Below the pieces are notes generated by a model. It worked only from the letters and a program-made list of their open reading frames with translations. It was not told the origin of the DNA and did no database searches. Source: Peribacillus simplex (lineage in GTDB: Bacteria; Bacillota; Bacilli; Bacillales; DSM-1321). From it: a DNA stretch of 64,000 nt. The translations under genes were made by a program, and so were the position numbers. Below are positions 46,472 through 56,167 of this stretch, one piece after another (within the stretch, counting starts at the first letter, position 1; the number at the start of each line of letters is the position of its first letter). The stretch spans positions 3,624,001 through 3,688,000 of the forward strand of contig NZ_CP011008.1 in the NCBI RefSeq assembly GCF_001578185.1, in the 5' to 3' direction.

Positions 46472-48277
46472 TTACACACTTGATTCCATTTGGATCCCTA
46501 ATAAATTGCTAAACATCCCTCTTTTTTCACTCGCTAATTGATTATATTCACCGACCTGAATAATTTCTCCCTGATCCATGACCAACACTTGATCGGCATT
46601 GCGAATCGTCGATAATCGATGAGCTATTACAATGATGGTCATTTTTCCTTTTAATCTTTCAATAGCGGATTGAATCTTTGCTTCGTTCTCGGTATCCAGC
46701 GCACTTGTTGCTTCATCCAAAACAAGGATGGCTGGTTTACGCAGAATCGCTCTGGCTAGTACTAGACGCTGCCTTTCTCCTCCTGACAGGCGGACACCTC
46801 GATCACCTATGAGTGTATCCAAACCTTGAGGAAGCTTTCTGACAAAATCGGCAGCTGCAGCGAACTCTAAAGACTCCCATATGGATTCATCACTTGCATG
46901 AGGGTCAATGATCAGCAAATTTTCCCTTATTGTTGCATTAAAAAGAAATGGATCCTGTGGAATATAACTTATGGACCTCCGCAACGATAATAAGCGGTCA
47001 TTAGTAAGGGGAGTATCATCTATTCTGACTTCACCCCTATTAGGTTGATTCAACCCCATTAAAATATCTATTAAGGTGCTTTTTCCGGCACCCGATCGCC
47101 CTACAATAGCCGTCATCCGGTTAGAGGGAATGTGTACGTTTATATTTTTAAGGGCATACGTACTCTCACTTTGATCATAACTAAAATACACATTACGACA
47201 ATCTAACCCTCGTTTAATTTCAATAGGCTTGATATTTTTATAATCGGATTCATATAACTCTCTCGCAACTCTACATTCGTTTTGTAAATCTAATAATGCT
47301 TTAAAAGATGGAAGAGTAGATCCTATTTGCTCTAAATTAGATTGAATACTTGTAAACCTTGGCCATAACCTTGAAAAAATAACCATTATCAACATTAATT
47401 GCGCTGGCTGGGCCATGAACATCTTTATCGAAAAAAAGACAAAAATCGCAATTAATAATGAAGAAACAACTTTGAAGATCATTTGAGAAGTTGTATTTAC
47501 TGTAGTTAACTTGATTCTGTTTTTTTCCATTTTTTCACTTAAGGAAAGAAACCAACTCAAATGAGAATCTTCTAATGAATTACTTTTGATATCCTTCATG
47601 CCATTAAGGTGATCTGTCATACCCGCTAAATATGTTTGTGTTAGTTGAAAAGTTTCTTTTCCTAAAGACTGAGACTTTTTGATAAATTTCCTGGAGAAGA
47701 AGATTAGGATCAATCCAAAAACTATGATAAAACTAGTCATAGTAACAGATAAATAAAGCGCAATACCGATTTGAATGAAAGTAAAAATAATAGAAGATAA
47801 AAACTGTAAGACTAAATTAATACCCGCACTCACTTTGAAGGTTTCATTTGTCATGATGTTGATGATATCAGATTTCCTCTTTTTCAGGTAAAATCCCCAA
47901 TTTACTTGCAGTAAACTTCCATAGGTCTCATCTCTTAAATGCCTAATAAAACCTTGCTGGATTTTCACTCCCAGGATTGTTTGATTCCGCTTAAAAATAC
48001 TTTGTCCAACCATTAACAACACGTAAACTCCCAGTATCAATAAAAGACTAATCGTTTCAGGAATTCCTAAGAATAATTCATTAACCCAACTTAAAAAAGG
48101 AACTTCCACTGTACTAATATCTAAAATACCGGTCATTCCAATCAACGGGATTAATAAGAAAATTCCTACACCCTCTAATAAACCTATTAAAATCATACAA
48201 ATAAGATTGATATAAAGAATTTTCCCTGAATAATCATGTATCCGCTTGATAAAATGCAAGAGATGCTTCAAAACCAT
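46472..48277 (-). CDS. lasso peptide ABC exporter (D protein)
   Basis: 601 aa fused permease-ATPase. Six spans lie in residues 15-310 (ILYINLICMILIGLLEGVGIFLLIPLIG and others). The nucleotide-binding domain has Walker A IVGRSGAGKSTLIDIL, signature RLSGGERQRLVLAR and Walker B ILVLDEATSALD. It is last in the C-A-K-B1-B2-D order, and such proteins export the mature lasso peptide and give self-immunity. It is separated from B2 by 251 bp, so it may also have its own promoter. Confidence 0.9.
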   Translation of the reverse strand: MVLKHLLHFIKRIHDYSGKILYINLICMILIGLLEGVGIFLLIPLIGMTGILDISTVEVPFLSWVNELFLGIPETISLLLILGVYVLLMVGQSIFKRNQTILGVKIQQGFIRHLRDETYGSLLQVNWGFYLKKRKSDIINIMTNETFKVSAGINLVLQFLSSIIFTFIQIGIALYLSVTMTSFIIVFGLILIFFSRKFIKKSQSLGKETFQLTQTYLAGMTDHLNGMKDIKSNSLEDSHLSWFLSLSEKMEKNRIKLTTVNTTSQMIFKVVSSLLIAIFVFFSIKMFMAQPAQLMLIMVIFSRLWPRFTSIQSNLEQIGSTLPSFKALLDLQNECRVARELYESDYKNIKPIEIKRGLDCRNVYFSYDQSESTYALKNINVHIPSNRMTAIVGRSGAGKSTLIDILMGLNQPNRGEVRIDDTPLTNDRLLSLRRSISYIPQDPFLFNATIRENLLIIDPHASDESIWESLEFAAAADFVRKLPQGLDTLIGDRGVRLSGGERQRLVLARAILRKPAILVLDEATSALDTENEAKIQSAIERLKGKMTIIVIAHRLSTIRNADQVLVMDQGEIIQVGEYNQLASEKRGMFSNLLGIQMESSV

Positions 48278-48528
48278 ATCCTCCTATCGCAGAGCTTGTT
48301 TCTTTGTTATCCCGAATGTCTACAATGCATATTGCTTTATTGCTTAATTACGACATTTGAAGGAAAGGTATTGGGGCACATTATAGGTTTATAAGAACTT
48401 CTACCTAATAGATAAAATAGAATCCGAATGGGGTTGGTGATTCGTAGAATTTATATACGCTATTATAAATCCGTTTCCGGAGAAAATCGTGTTAAACGTC
48501 CCCCCTCTTAAAATAGGTATCGAGGACG

Positions 48529-49011
48529 TTAACTAGATTCTTGTTCTTTCAGCTTTTCATTACTGTTCTTTTTAGCGAATTTAGAAACGACCGTGAACCT
48601 ATCCATCACTTCAGCACCGGTTATATAAAAAGGACCACTACGTAACCAAGCATGTGCAATGAGTTCTCCATTCTCATCTTTAGCTGTACCTAAATAAAGA
48701 GTACTATCTATATTTCTTTTCTCCAGCATTCTCATACCAGCAATTGCCTTTACAAGGCATTGGCTTTCCCAAAAAGTGTACCGACTCATAATATGAATAG
48801 CTCGCGATATACTGGCTAAAACCTCATTATTCGATGAATTGGAGGTATATGATGTCTCTTTCATTTGTTCACCTAGTGAAGGAGCAACTTTTGAAAATGA
48901 GATGCTCTTAAGATAACGGGCTCTACCTAAATGTAAAAATGCCTCAATAAGCAGCAGCTTTGTTTTAAAGTTCAACCGAAGAAAATTCCGCGCTTTCTTT
49001 GTGATATTCAT
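48529..49011 (-). CDS. lasso peptide biosynthesis B2 protein (transglutaminase-like leader peptidase)
   Basis: 160 aa. Cys protease fold of the B2 family: WESQCLVKAIAGMRMLEKRN (catalytic Cys85), LIAHAWLRSGPFYITG (catalytic His120). It cuts the leader from the precursor with help from B1. A 31-bp gap separates it from B1. The family assignment is secure by motif and context. Confidence 0.92.
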   Translation of the reverse strand: MNITKKARNFLRLNFKTKLLLIEAFLHLGRARYLKSISFSKVAPSLGEQMKETSYTSNSSNNEVLASISRAIHIMSRYTFWESQCLVKAIAGMRMLEKRNIDSTLYLGTAKDENGELIAHAWLRSGPFYITGAEVMDRFTVVSKFAKKNSNEKLKEQESS

Positions 49012-49042
49012 TGTTTCCTCCTAGAGCTAGAAATTCATGATA

Positions 49043-49345
49043 CTAGGAATTAATGCTATCTTCTATTTTAACTAGGCCTTGCTCTAACAATTGATTTATA
49101 AAGTCCGTGACTTGTTCCTCACACTCGGTTTGAGCTACATCATATTGAGACTGTAAGGTTGTAACTAAATCATGAATCGTAATGGGCTGCTTCATTAGAT
49201 CCCATATCTCACCACCTAATGTTCCTAAATTATAATACTTTCCTTTTTGAACACTTAACATCACTTTTTCTCCATCCATGTCACTTACGATGTTACCTTC
49301 CCTTTGTACAATTGCTTTTTCTAACGTAATTTGATTTGTTTTCAA
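49043..49345 (-). CDS. lasso peptide biosynthesis B1 protein (PqqD-like RRE)
   Basis: 100 aa PqqD-type winged helix that binds the precursor leader: VMLSVQKGKYYNLGTLGGEIWDLMKQPITIHDLVTTL. It starts at TTG 49345, overlapping the stop of the kinase gene. It delivers the precursor to B2 and the cyclase. Confidence 0.92.
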   Translation of the reverse strand: MKTNQITLEKAIVQREGNIVSDMDGEKVMLSVQKGKYYNLGTLGGEIWDLMKQPITIHDLVTTLQSQYDVAQTECEEQVTDFINQLLEQGLVKIEDSINS

Positions 49346-50280
49346 AATAAAGAATCCTCCTCGTTTATATTTTCTAATATTTGAGATACAAGATTATTGA
49401 CTGTAAATCCTGTGTTAGGCCGATGCAATTGATACATATGGATTTTATTTAAAATATTTACCGACTCCATAAAATGCCACTCCATTAAGCCTAATCGTGG
49501 GACTAGAAAATTACGATATGTATGACAGAATAAAGTTCGGAAACGTTCTAGTTGATTTATTTTTTGTAGTGTAACTTCTCCATGCTCTGTTTTTACTAAT
49601 TCAAATACAGTGCTTAATGGTAAAGGTTCATTTGAAAAACTAGACGTAACTGGTACAGCAAATTTTGTTTCCCTTTCAAATAAAGGCTGGTAACCTTTCT
49701 TTTCTATTCCAAAAACTTGTAAACTTTCTTGCCATAGTTTTTGTTGTGGATATGAGGGAGTTATAAAGGGTTTATTGTCTTTTGATAGAGAAACAGGGAT
49801 AACATCATCACTTAAAAGTTGAAATCCTTCTTTTAAAAAAGCGGCAGCAAGTGTTGATTTTCCAGCTCCTGAATCACCAACGAACGCATATGCCTTCCCA
49901 TTGATATTTACTGCACTTCCATGTAAAGGTATCACTTTTTTCTGAAGTAAGATAATCCCCATACATGTTCCAAGAATATATAGTCGAACATGATCCTCAT
50001 CAGAATTTGATATAGGTGAAACGGTAATTTTCTTTCCTTCTTGAATCTTAAATATGGCAATGCCGGGAACTTGAAACATAACCATATGATCCTCAACAAC
50101 ATATTTTTGTTTTGGCAAAAGAACTTGCTTCTCCCAAAGCTCTGATAAATCCCCGTATTCAATTTCCACATCGGTCATGTCCTTGAAAATTCCGAGTCTG
50201 GGTACTTCAGGAAGGGGTATTTCACTAAAAAGGTTCAATCCGAAAGCTCTATAACCTATATTTTGTACAATCTCTACCAT
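49342..50280 (-). CDS. HPr-kinase-like lasso precursor kinase (K protein)
   Basis: 312 aa from ATG 50280 (GGAG 8 nt upstream). The HprK-like core has VIPLHGSAVNINGKAYAFVG and P-loop GDSGAGKSTLAAAF, followed by LLSDDVIPV. In the paeninodin system a homologous kinase phosphorylates the C-terminal Ser of the precursor. The precursor here also ends in Ser, so the same modification is predicted. It lies directly after the precursor gene, behind a hairpin. Confidence 0.9.
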   Translation of the reverse strand: MVEIVQNIGYRAFGLNLFSEIPLPEVPRLGIFKDMTDVEIEYGDLSELWEKQVLLPKQKYVVEDHMVMFQVPGIAIFKIQEGKKITVSPISNSDEDHVRLYILGTCMGIILLQKKVIPLHGSAVNINGKAYAFVGDSGAGKSTLAAAFLKEGFQLLSDDVIPVSLSKDNKPFITPSYPQQKLWQESLQVFGIEKKGYQPLFERETKFAVPVTSSFSNEPLPLSTVFELVKTEHGEVTLQKINQLERFRTLFCHTYRNFLVPRLGLMEWHFMESVNILNKIHMYQLHRPNTGFTVNNLVSQILENINEEDSLF

Positions 50281-50314
50281 CTCTTTCACTCCATATACTA
50301 GGAAATTAACCAAA

Positions 50315-50344
50315 GCCCTTATACCTTAAAAATTGTATAAGGGC
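50315..50344 (-). terminator. hairpin between precursor and kinase genes, likely attenuator
   Basis: Perfect 10-bp stem GCCCTTATAC/GTATAAGGGC with 10-nt loop, followed leftward by TTTGGTTAATTT, a weak T-run. Partial termination would raise precursor mRNA over enzyme mRNA. Confidence 0.65.
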
Positions 50345-50378
50345 AGTTATTACTAGGGGAAAACAATCAAATCTTTAA

Positions 50379-50504
50379 TTAACTATGGTGAACCATTTCA
50401 TCTGGATCATTCTGCACACCATCAGGGATGGTTACACCAGGACCTCCCATAGTCATGTTAATGTTAAGTACTTCTAATTTTGGAGTTTGCCATTCTTTTT
50501 TCAT
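50379..50504 (-). CDS. lasso peptide precursor (A), paeninodin-like
   Basis: 41 aa. The leader MKKEWQTPKLEVLNINMTM holds the W-x-x-P-x-L recognition motif (usual form Y-x-x-P-x-L) and Thr at position -2. The predicted core begins GGPGVTIPD and continues GVQNDPDEMVHHS, 22 residues. The isopeptide ring would join Gly1 and Asp9. The core shares G-P-G-x-T-x-P-D and D-P-D-E-x-V-H with paeninodin and ends in Ser, the site for the K kinase. Ribosome site AAGGGAGGTGA. Too short for routine gene calling. Confidence 0.93.
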   Translation of the reverse strand: MKKEWQTPKLEVLNINMTMGGPGVTIPDGVQNDPDEMVHHS

Positions 50505-50580
50505 TTTTGTCACCTCCCTTCAATAAGGTTATTTAATAGGCTCTGTAACTATATGGTTGATTCTATTTTATCAACCATCA

Positions 50581-52518
50581 TCATAAACATAGCTTTTTAA
50601 GAAAACGATAAACAATTAAACCTCTCATTAAAATTCTAAATTCAGAATCAAAGGCAACATTAGGCTGGGGTTCTGTACGAAACTTGTTAAGTGCCTTCTT
50701 AATTGCTCCCATATTCAAAAAATTAGCTATAAACGGATCCTGACTAAGCTGTTCCACCTCACCAATAAATACATTCCAGTTTGGGAGCATTCTAGCAATG
50801 GTATCTGCACCCTGAACTCCCCGAGTTTTCTGGTTTAATCTAATGTCATCAGGCAAATACCCTTTTGTGGATCGTCTAATGAGTGATCGATCTACACCAT
50901 TCTGCACAAATTGTTCAAAAGGAAGGGATAAACAAAATTGAATAACTCGTAAATCATTCGTAGGGTCATGTCCCTGTAATGAATACAGCAAGGATAATTT
51001 AGTTCCACTTGTTCCCGTTGTATTCCACATATTCAGATAACCAAAGTGATTTTTCCTAATCTCATTAATATTTGTAGGATTAACGCCCATTATATTGATT
51101 CCTTGTTCTTCTAGTTTAGAAAAAACTTTAGTTCTCCGAGCAAAATCATCATTAATTAATAGTGGCGAATCATCTTGATTATTTGCTTTGATATTAGGAT
51201 GAAAAGGATAAGCCTTTTTTCCAATCACTTTCATTACTCTCGATCTTTTTACTCCCATATTTTCGCTATAAGAATTTACTTCATGATAAAGGCGGATCCA
51301 TCTCATTTTTCTTAATAATAAGGCATAGTAATCAAAAGTCGGTCCCCAAGAAATTGAAAAATTTCCCCTTGCACCGTTTAACAATACTCCTATTCCAAGC
51401 TTGTTAGCCTCTTCATATATCCCCTTCACCCAGACGGAATTTTCAAAAAACTTATAGGGCATTTCCATTATTTCTAGCCATTCATCTACTACTGATAATG
51501 AGCTTTGGCCTTCAAACTTTAAATACTTAGCATTGATATTTCCAACATGATTAACTGTAGATTTAATAAGTGGCCTCTCATCTGCTACTCGTTGTTTTGG
51601 GGTCCAATCATCAAATTCATCAATAGGGATAGAGCTAAAGGTATATAATTTTTTGTTTTGGTTTCGGAGAGTATTTGCAGCAAAGCTGACAACCGACCCT
51701 GAATCCAATCCACCACTTAAATTAGCTCCCACTTTACGATGTGTCCGTAATCTCGAAGTCACTGCTTTTTGAAAAACTTCCCTAAAAGCCTCTTCATAAT
51801 CGGAATTTGATTTCAAGTGCAATTTATCACTAGCTCCTACTGTACAATATCTCGAAATCATTACTTTATTATCTACTATTGATATAGTATGAGCGGGCGG
51901 TACTTGTTCAATTTTATTATAGGCGGTTAAAAAGGGATCTACCGTATCATTCATCCCTGGAATTGCTAAAAACTCCGCTAACCACTGCTCATTCAGTTTT
52001 TTTTCGATATATGGTAATTTAAGAAGAGGTTCAATAGTTGTACAAAAAGCAAATTTCTCATGGCTTTTGTGATAATATAGCGTTCTACTCCCTGCGAAAT
52101 CTCTTGCCCCAAATAACTTTCTTTTTTTCTGATCCCAAATCATAAATGCAAAGTCACCTACTAAATACTTAGGAGCTTCCTCACCCCATTTTTGATAGCT
52201 TAGTAGAATAAGTTGACTATCAGTTAGAATACTTCTATCTATTTTACTAATATGTAGTTTGTCGAATAATTCTTCACGATTATCAATAATAGCGTCAGCG
52301 GTAATTGTACATTGCCTTTCAGAATCGTGGAACGGAAGCTGTTCACCTACAGATTCAGGAGTAATCCATTGAGCGTGACACCCAAGAAAAATCTTTTCTG
52401 AATGCCAGGTTTGAATAGAATCAGCAGGGTACTTCTCTAAAGCAGTCATTAATACATGACCATGCTGGAGATTTACCGGCTCTTCATTTATATGATAAAT
52501 ACCAATGATAGCGCTCAT
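50581..52518 (-). CDS. lasso cyclase (C protein, asparagine synthase-like)
   Basis: 645 aa. The N-terminal glutaminase-like domain begins MSAIIGIYHI, with no Cys at position 2, so it cannot hydrolyse glutamine. The synthetase domain has the PP-loop ANLSGGLDSGSVVSFAANT, and RKVGANLSGG confirms the family. The enzyme activates Asp9 of the core with ATP and closes the ring onto Gly1. It is first in the leftward cluster, 76 bp before the precursor gene. Ribosome site CAGGAGGAAAT. Confidence 0.93.
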   Translation of the reverse strand: MSAIIGIYHINEEPVNLQHGHVLMTALEKYPADSIQTWHSEKIFLGCHAQWITPESVGEQLPFHDSERQCTITADAIIDNREELFDKLHISKIDRSILTDSQLILLSYQKWGEEAPKYLVGDFAFMIWDQKKRKLFGARDFAGSRTLYYHKSHEKFAFCTTIEPLLKLPYIEKKLNEQWLAEFLAIPGMNDTVDPFLTAYNKIEQVPPAHTISIVDNKVMISRYCTVGASDKLHLKSNSDYEEAFREVFQKAVTSRLRTHRKVGANLSGGLDSGSVVSFAANTLRNQNKKLYTFSSIPIDEFDDWTPKQRVADERPLIKSTVNHVGNINAKYLKFEGQSSLSVVDEWLEIMEMPYKFFENSVWVKGIYEEANKLGIGVLLNGARGNFSISWGPTFDYYALLLRKMRWIRLYHEVNSYSENMGVKRSRVMKVIGKKAYPFHPNIKANNQDDSPLLINDDFARRTKVFSKLEEQGINIMGVNPTNINEIRKNHFGYLNMWNTTGTSGTKLSLLYSLQGHDPTNDLRVIQFCLSLPFEQFVQNGVDRSLIRRSTKGYLPDDIRLNQKTRGVQGADTIARMLPNWNVFIGEVEQLSQDPFIANFLNMGAIKKALNKFRTEPQPNVAFDSEFRILMRGLIVYRFLKKLCL

Positions 52519-53139
52519 GATTTCCTCCTGCTTATATTGTTATGTATATAAAATTTATAGAGTAGTATTATATTCTTCTCATTCTAGACTTCTATTAAAT
52601 TAAAGTAGTAGTATCCGATATTTTTATTGATACCCACTACCACCAACTAGTTACATGTCCTATATTATTTGAAACATATTACTTTATCTTCCTTCGATGT
52701 TGGTTAAATAGCTTTATGAAAATACTACTATCATCTGATCTAAAAAACTTAACCCCAACTAATTTTAAGGGTGTCCATATTTCTCTCATTTGAAGTAGGG
52801 GCATTAGAATTCATCCTTTCTTCATCCGACCAGTCAGCAACTGCCTTTGAGTTATTTGTGTTCAAAATCTTCTGATGAGCGTCTCTCCCTCAACGTATGA
52901 ATGAACATTTTTATCCTACTATTTTAAGAACTAACTGTTCTTTATAACGAATTATATAAGCTAAAATTACCACCTATTTATTCCTATGTCAATAACTTTT
53001 CCACCAGGATATAAAAGTGCTGTAAAGTGTTAAACAATCTTTCATTTTGGCTTTCACATCATACTTAAAATATTTTAGCTTATTTCTACTAAAGGTAGTA
53101 TAGTTTTTCATGGACACATTTTAAATATACAATTGAGAG
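52519..53139. other. upstream region of the lasso operon, no gene
   Basis: AT-rich. Expected to hold the lasso operon promoter, but I cannot single out -35/-10 pairs. No frame of coding character is seen. Confidence 0.4.
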
Positions 53140-53278
53140 GATGCATTCGTTTATTTAAGAAGGCTGTTGTAGATATTAATCACTCGGATAATTCGGTAAG
53201 GGCTTAAGCAACAAATATGGTGTATCAGAAGTAACCATTTATTAGTAGGTTAAAGAATTTACTCATATTGGTTTAATC
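53140..53278 (+). pseudogene. IS3-family transposase OrfA remnant, part 1
   Basis: Reads NSVRA, then after a frameshift SNKYGVSEVTIY, stops, and VKEFTHIGLIE. This is the HTH half of an IS3-family OrfA. It joins to the segment at 55156 if the group II intron is removed. Confidence 0.85.
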
Positions 53279-53280
53279 GA

Positions 53281-55155
53281 GTAGGAGGAGGCGCTAGCCT
53301 CCGACCTCTCACACCACCGTACATACCGTTCGGTATACGGCGGTTCAGTTTAAGTCTGACGTAGTTTTGTATATCGTTCATATAGATTTACTAACCCTTG
53401 GTGGTGCCAATAATCATTATTTAAGGTTTTGTCTAGAATAGGACTATGTGCTATGCGCCAATAACCCTTTCTGCTATTTCCCCATTCATATGCTTTTCCA
53501 AATGGGACGACTAATCCTTTGAGTTTCCTCCCTCTCGTTCTTGGCAATTTCCATTGTTTCCATAGGCACATCCTGAATCTTCTTCGAATCCATGACTCTA
53601 AATTCTTCAATACGTTCGGAGTATCAATGAGGGCGAAATACCCCATCCAACCTCTAAGGTATTGCTTTAACTTATTTATTCGGAGTTTCATGGGTATCGG
53701 TAATTTTCTCGAGGTCATTTCCTTGATTCGTTTCTTTACTCTCTTCACCGTTTGTTTAGCCAGTAGAACCTTCGGGTTCTTCTTTGACTTCGTGAAACTA
53801 AAACCGAGAAACGTTCTGTTCCAAGGGTGATCATACTTCGACTTCTCGTAGTTGACCTTTAGCTTCAGTTTATTTTCAATGAAGCTTTAGATTTTTCCCA
53901 TTGCACGTTTGGCGACTTTGCGTATCTTCACAAAGATAGTACTGTCATCCGCATACCTTACGAATCGAAGATTGCGTTTCTCTAGTTCTTTATCTAAATC
54001 GTCTAACATGATATTAGATAATAAAGGACTTAACGGACCTCCTTGTGGAGATCCCTCCTCACTTTTATGAAAAAGTCCGTCTATCATAATTCCTGCTTGA
54101 AGGAATTTACGAATCAGTTTGAGAACTCGTTTATCTTCAATTTTCCGCTCTAACATTCCCATAAGCTTGTCATGATTCACTTTATCGAAGAACTTCTCCA
54201 AGTCCATATCCACTACCCATGTATAACCTTCGGTTATATATGACTTTGCCTTCCGAACCGCCTGGTGCCCTTGTTTGTTAGGGCGAAATCCATAGCTATT
54301 CTCCGAAAAGGTTGAGTCATATATCTTGGTCAATATTTGGGCAATGGCTTGTTGAATGAAACGGTCTAGAACGGTTGGAATACCCAATAGCCGAACTCCG
54401 CCGTTGGTTTCGGGATTTCGATACGACGGACGGGCTGCGGTCGATAGGTACCCTGTAAACGGGCAGTTTTCATGTTGTACCATTCGGTTGCGAGGTGCGG
54501 TCTCAGATTTTGAACCGGCATTCCATCTACACCATGGCTTCCCTTATTTCTTTCTACACGCTTCAATACCTGTATTAAGTTTTCCCTCTCTAGTATCTGT
54601 TCCATTAACATCGTTGATATCCTTTCCCTGCGTGGACGAGATGGTCTATTTGTGCCTTTATCTGCTCCGCCCTTTTGAAGTTCCCCGTGTATTCACCACT
54701 TCTTCCTTCAAATAAGTTCCGTTAGGAATTGTTTGCTTCTTCGCAAAATAACGAACGCCTAGTATCCGTCCTCCTCAATCTGTTCGGTCCTTTCTTATCT
54801 TCTCGAGTAGACAAGTACTATGACTTCTGATGATTCAGCTGTCCATCACTGGACAGGTTACCAAGTGTACTTGGCTGTCATCAGACCTCCCCGGGTAAGA
54901 GTGCAATCTTTCCCTCCATCTATCTGCTTCATTTACTCTGTACCACCTTCGGCAGTAAGGACTTTGTTTTGTTTCGCAAACTCATCCAATGATACCTAGC
55001 CTTATATGAAGTTCGTGTTCCTCAGACCGGAGGTTTGCCGCTTGCTTCCTTCAGATTCCACGTCACCATGGACATCCTTGCATTAAGCTAACCATTACTA
55101 CTGCCTTCATGGCTCGGGACTCACACCCTTTAGATTGCACCCATGCCGGGCGCAC
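53281..55155 (-). mobile_element. group II intron, degenerate, inserted in the IS3 remnant
   Basis: The 5' end reads GTGCGCCCGGCATGGGTGCA (leftward from 55155), a group II consensus start. The 3' end has a domain V/VI-like structure (ACGGTGGTGTGAGAGGTC then GGCTAGCGCC and CCTCCTAC). It carries a broken LtrA-type reverse transcriptase gene. Ends are accurate to a few bases. It splits the OrfA remnant, proving that it arrived after the insertion sequence. Confidence 0.9.
53350..54611 (-). pseudogene. ltrA: group II intron reverse transcriptase/maturase (LtrA type), frameshifted
   Basis: N-terminal part from ATG 54611 reads EQILERENLIQVLKRVERNK ... VRRIEIPKP, then a 1-base deletion near 54420 shifts the frame to NGGVRLLGIPTVLDRFIQQ. 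RT motifs include FFDKVNHDKLMGML, SPQGGPLSPLLSN and the catalytic RYADDSTIF. An in-frame TAA at 53888-53890 follows RAMGKI, then the maturase part continues SFIENKLKLKVNYEKS through LRGWMGYFALIDTP. Two lesions make it inactive unless bypassed. Confidence 0.92.
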
Positions 55156-55265
55156 GAAGAAGAGTCCATGACTCCGAAGGAATTAGCCGCTATACAGAAA
55201 AAAAAACTTCGGTTAAAGGAAGAAACTGAAGTCTTAAAGAAGGTAATGGGCATGCTAGCTCCAGT
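55156..55265 (+). pseudogene. IS3-family transposase OrfA remnant, part 2
   Basis: Reads EEESMTPKELAAIQKKKLRL then KEETEVLKKVMGML, the leucine-zipper end of OrfA. OrfB is absent. Confidence 0.85.
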
Positions 55266-55497
55266 TCTAACGATTAAAGCTAGTAATTGTAGGTTTTGCC
55301 GAAACCTTTTGACTTTTTATAAAAATAATTCTATGAGTAACCCCATCATCTCACTTAATTGAGTTGGAATGTTTGATACTGAAGACTTAGGAATTTTCAA
55401 CCTTTGATATTGGGTATTTTAGCGGTTATTCCGTAATTTTTGTGATGGACTTATGGGTAATTATAGTAGTACACCATTATCTTGAGAGGAATTGAAA

Positions 55498-56095
55498 ATG
55501 GATTTACAAAGTGCTCTATAAAAAATAGATAGAGCTTATTCATTACTCGTGGAAGATGTTAGTAAAATCTATTCAATACGGGCACCGCTTAGTGCCGATG
55601 CTTTTTGGTATCTCATTCGCAAAGAGGAAGCCCTGTCGTTTATTGAAACTGTAGTGTTTGAAATCGGAGACTGGGCTATGTATAAAAGACAGCGTGGGAG
55701 TATCCTCTGTGAAAACCCATCACTCTCTTAGAGAGCCGCACAGTGGATACGGTGAAAGATTGGCTTCAACGCCACCCATCATAAAATTGGCACGAGGGAT
55801 GGTTCTGTTAAATGTGCAAAAGGAATTCTTGAGGCGGTCTCCTCAAACTGTTCAGATTACCAATCGATGGTATTTGTTTCATATCACCGCACCAAACCAG
55901 CCAGTTAAGAAATTTGAAGGATCTTCTCAAGTAATTCCAACACATAAAATGATCGAGCAACCAGATGAACCTGCTTTAGAAGACTGACTGGAGGAGGTTG
56001 CAAAAAACTGTATTAAAGGGGTACAGCAGTTTGCTCATTACCAGCAATCTGAATGGAAGGCCGTCAAGCAAGCTCTATTCTTTCCTTGAATTAAT
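55498..56095 (+). pseudogene. ISL3-family transposase remnant
   Basis: Pieces in shifting frames: PLSADAFWYLIRKEEA...EIGDWAMYKRQRGSIL, TVKDWLQRHP, RRSPQTVQITNRWYLFHI and WLEEVAKNCIKGVQQFAHYQ. They correspond to the DDE-domain landmarks of ISL3 transposases (GIDDWA, DRWHL). Stops and frameshifts throughout; both ends lost. Confidence 0.75.
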
Positions 56096-56167
56096 GGGCT
56101 AGGAAACTTGTGTAAAACTGCTGGAGTGCTGTATATCAGGTACTTCATACCAATGTAAAAAAAATCA

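Noticed and set aside
55135..55362. 75-aa frame as an intact gene
   Set aside because: It begins in the intron end and reads the second half of IS3 OrfA, so it is a transposase fragment.
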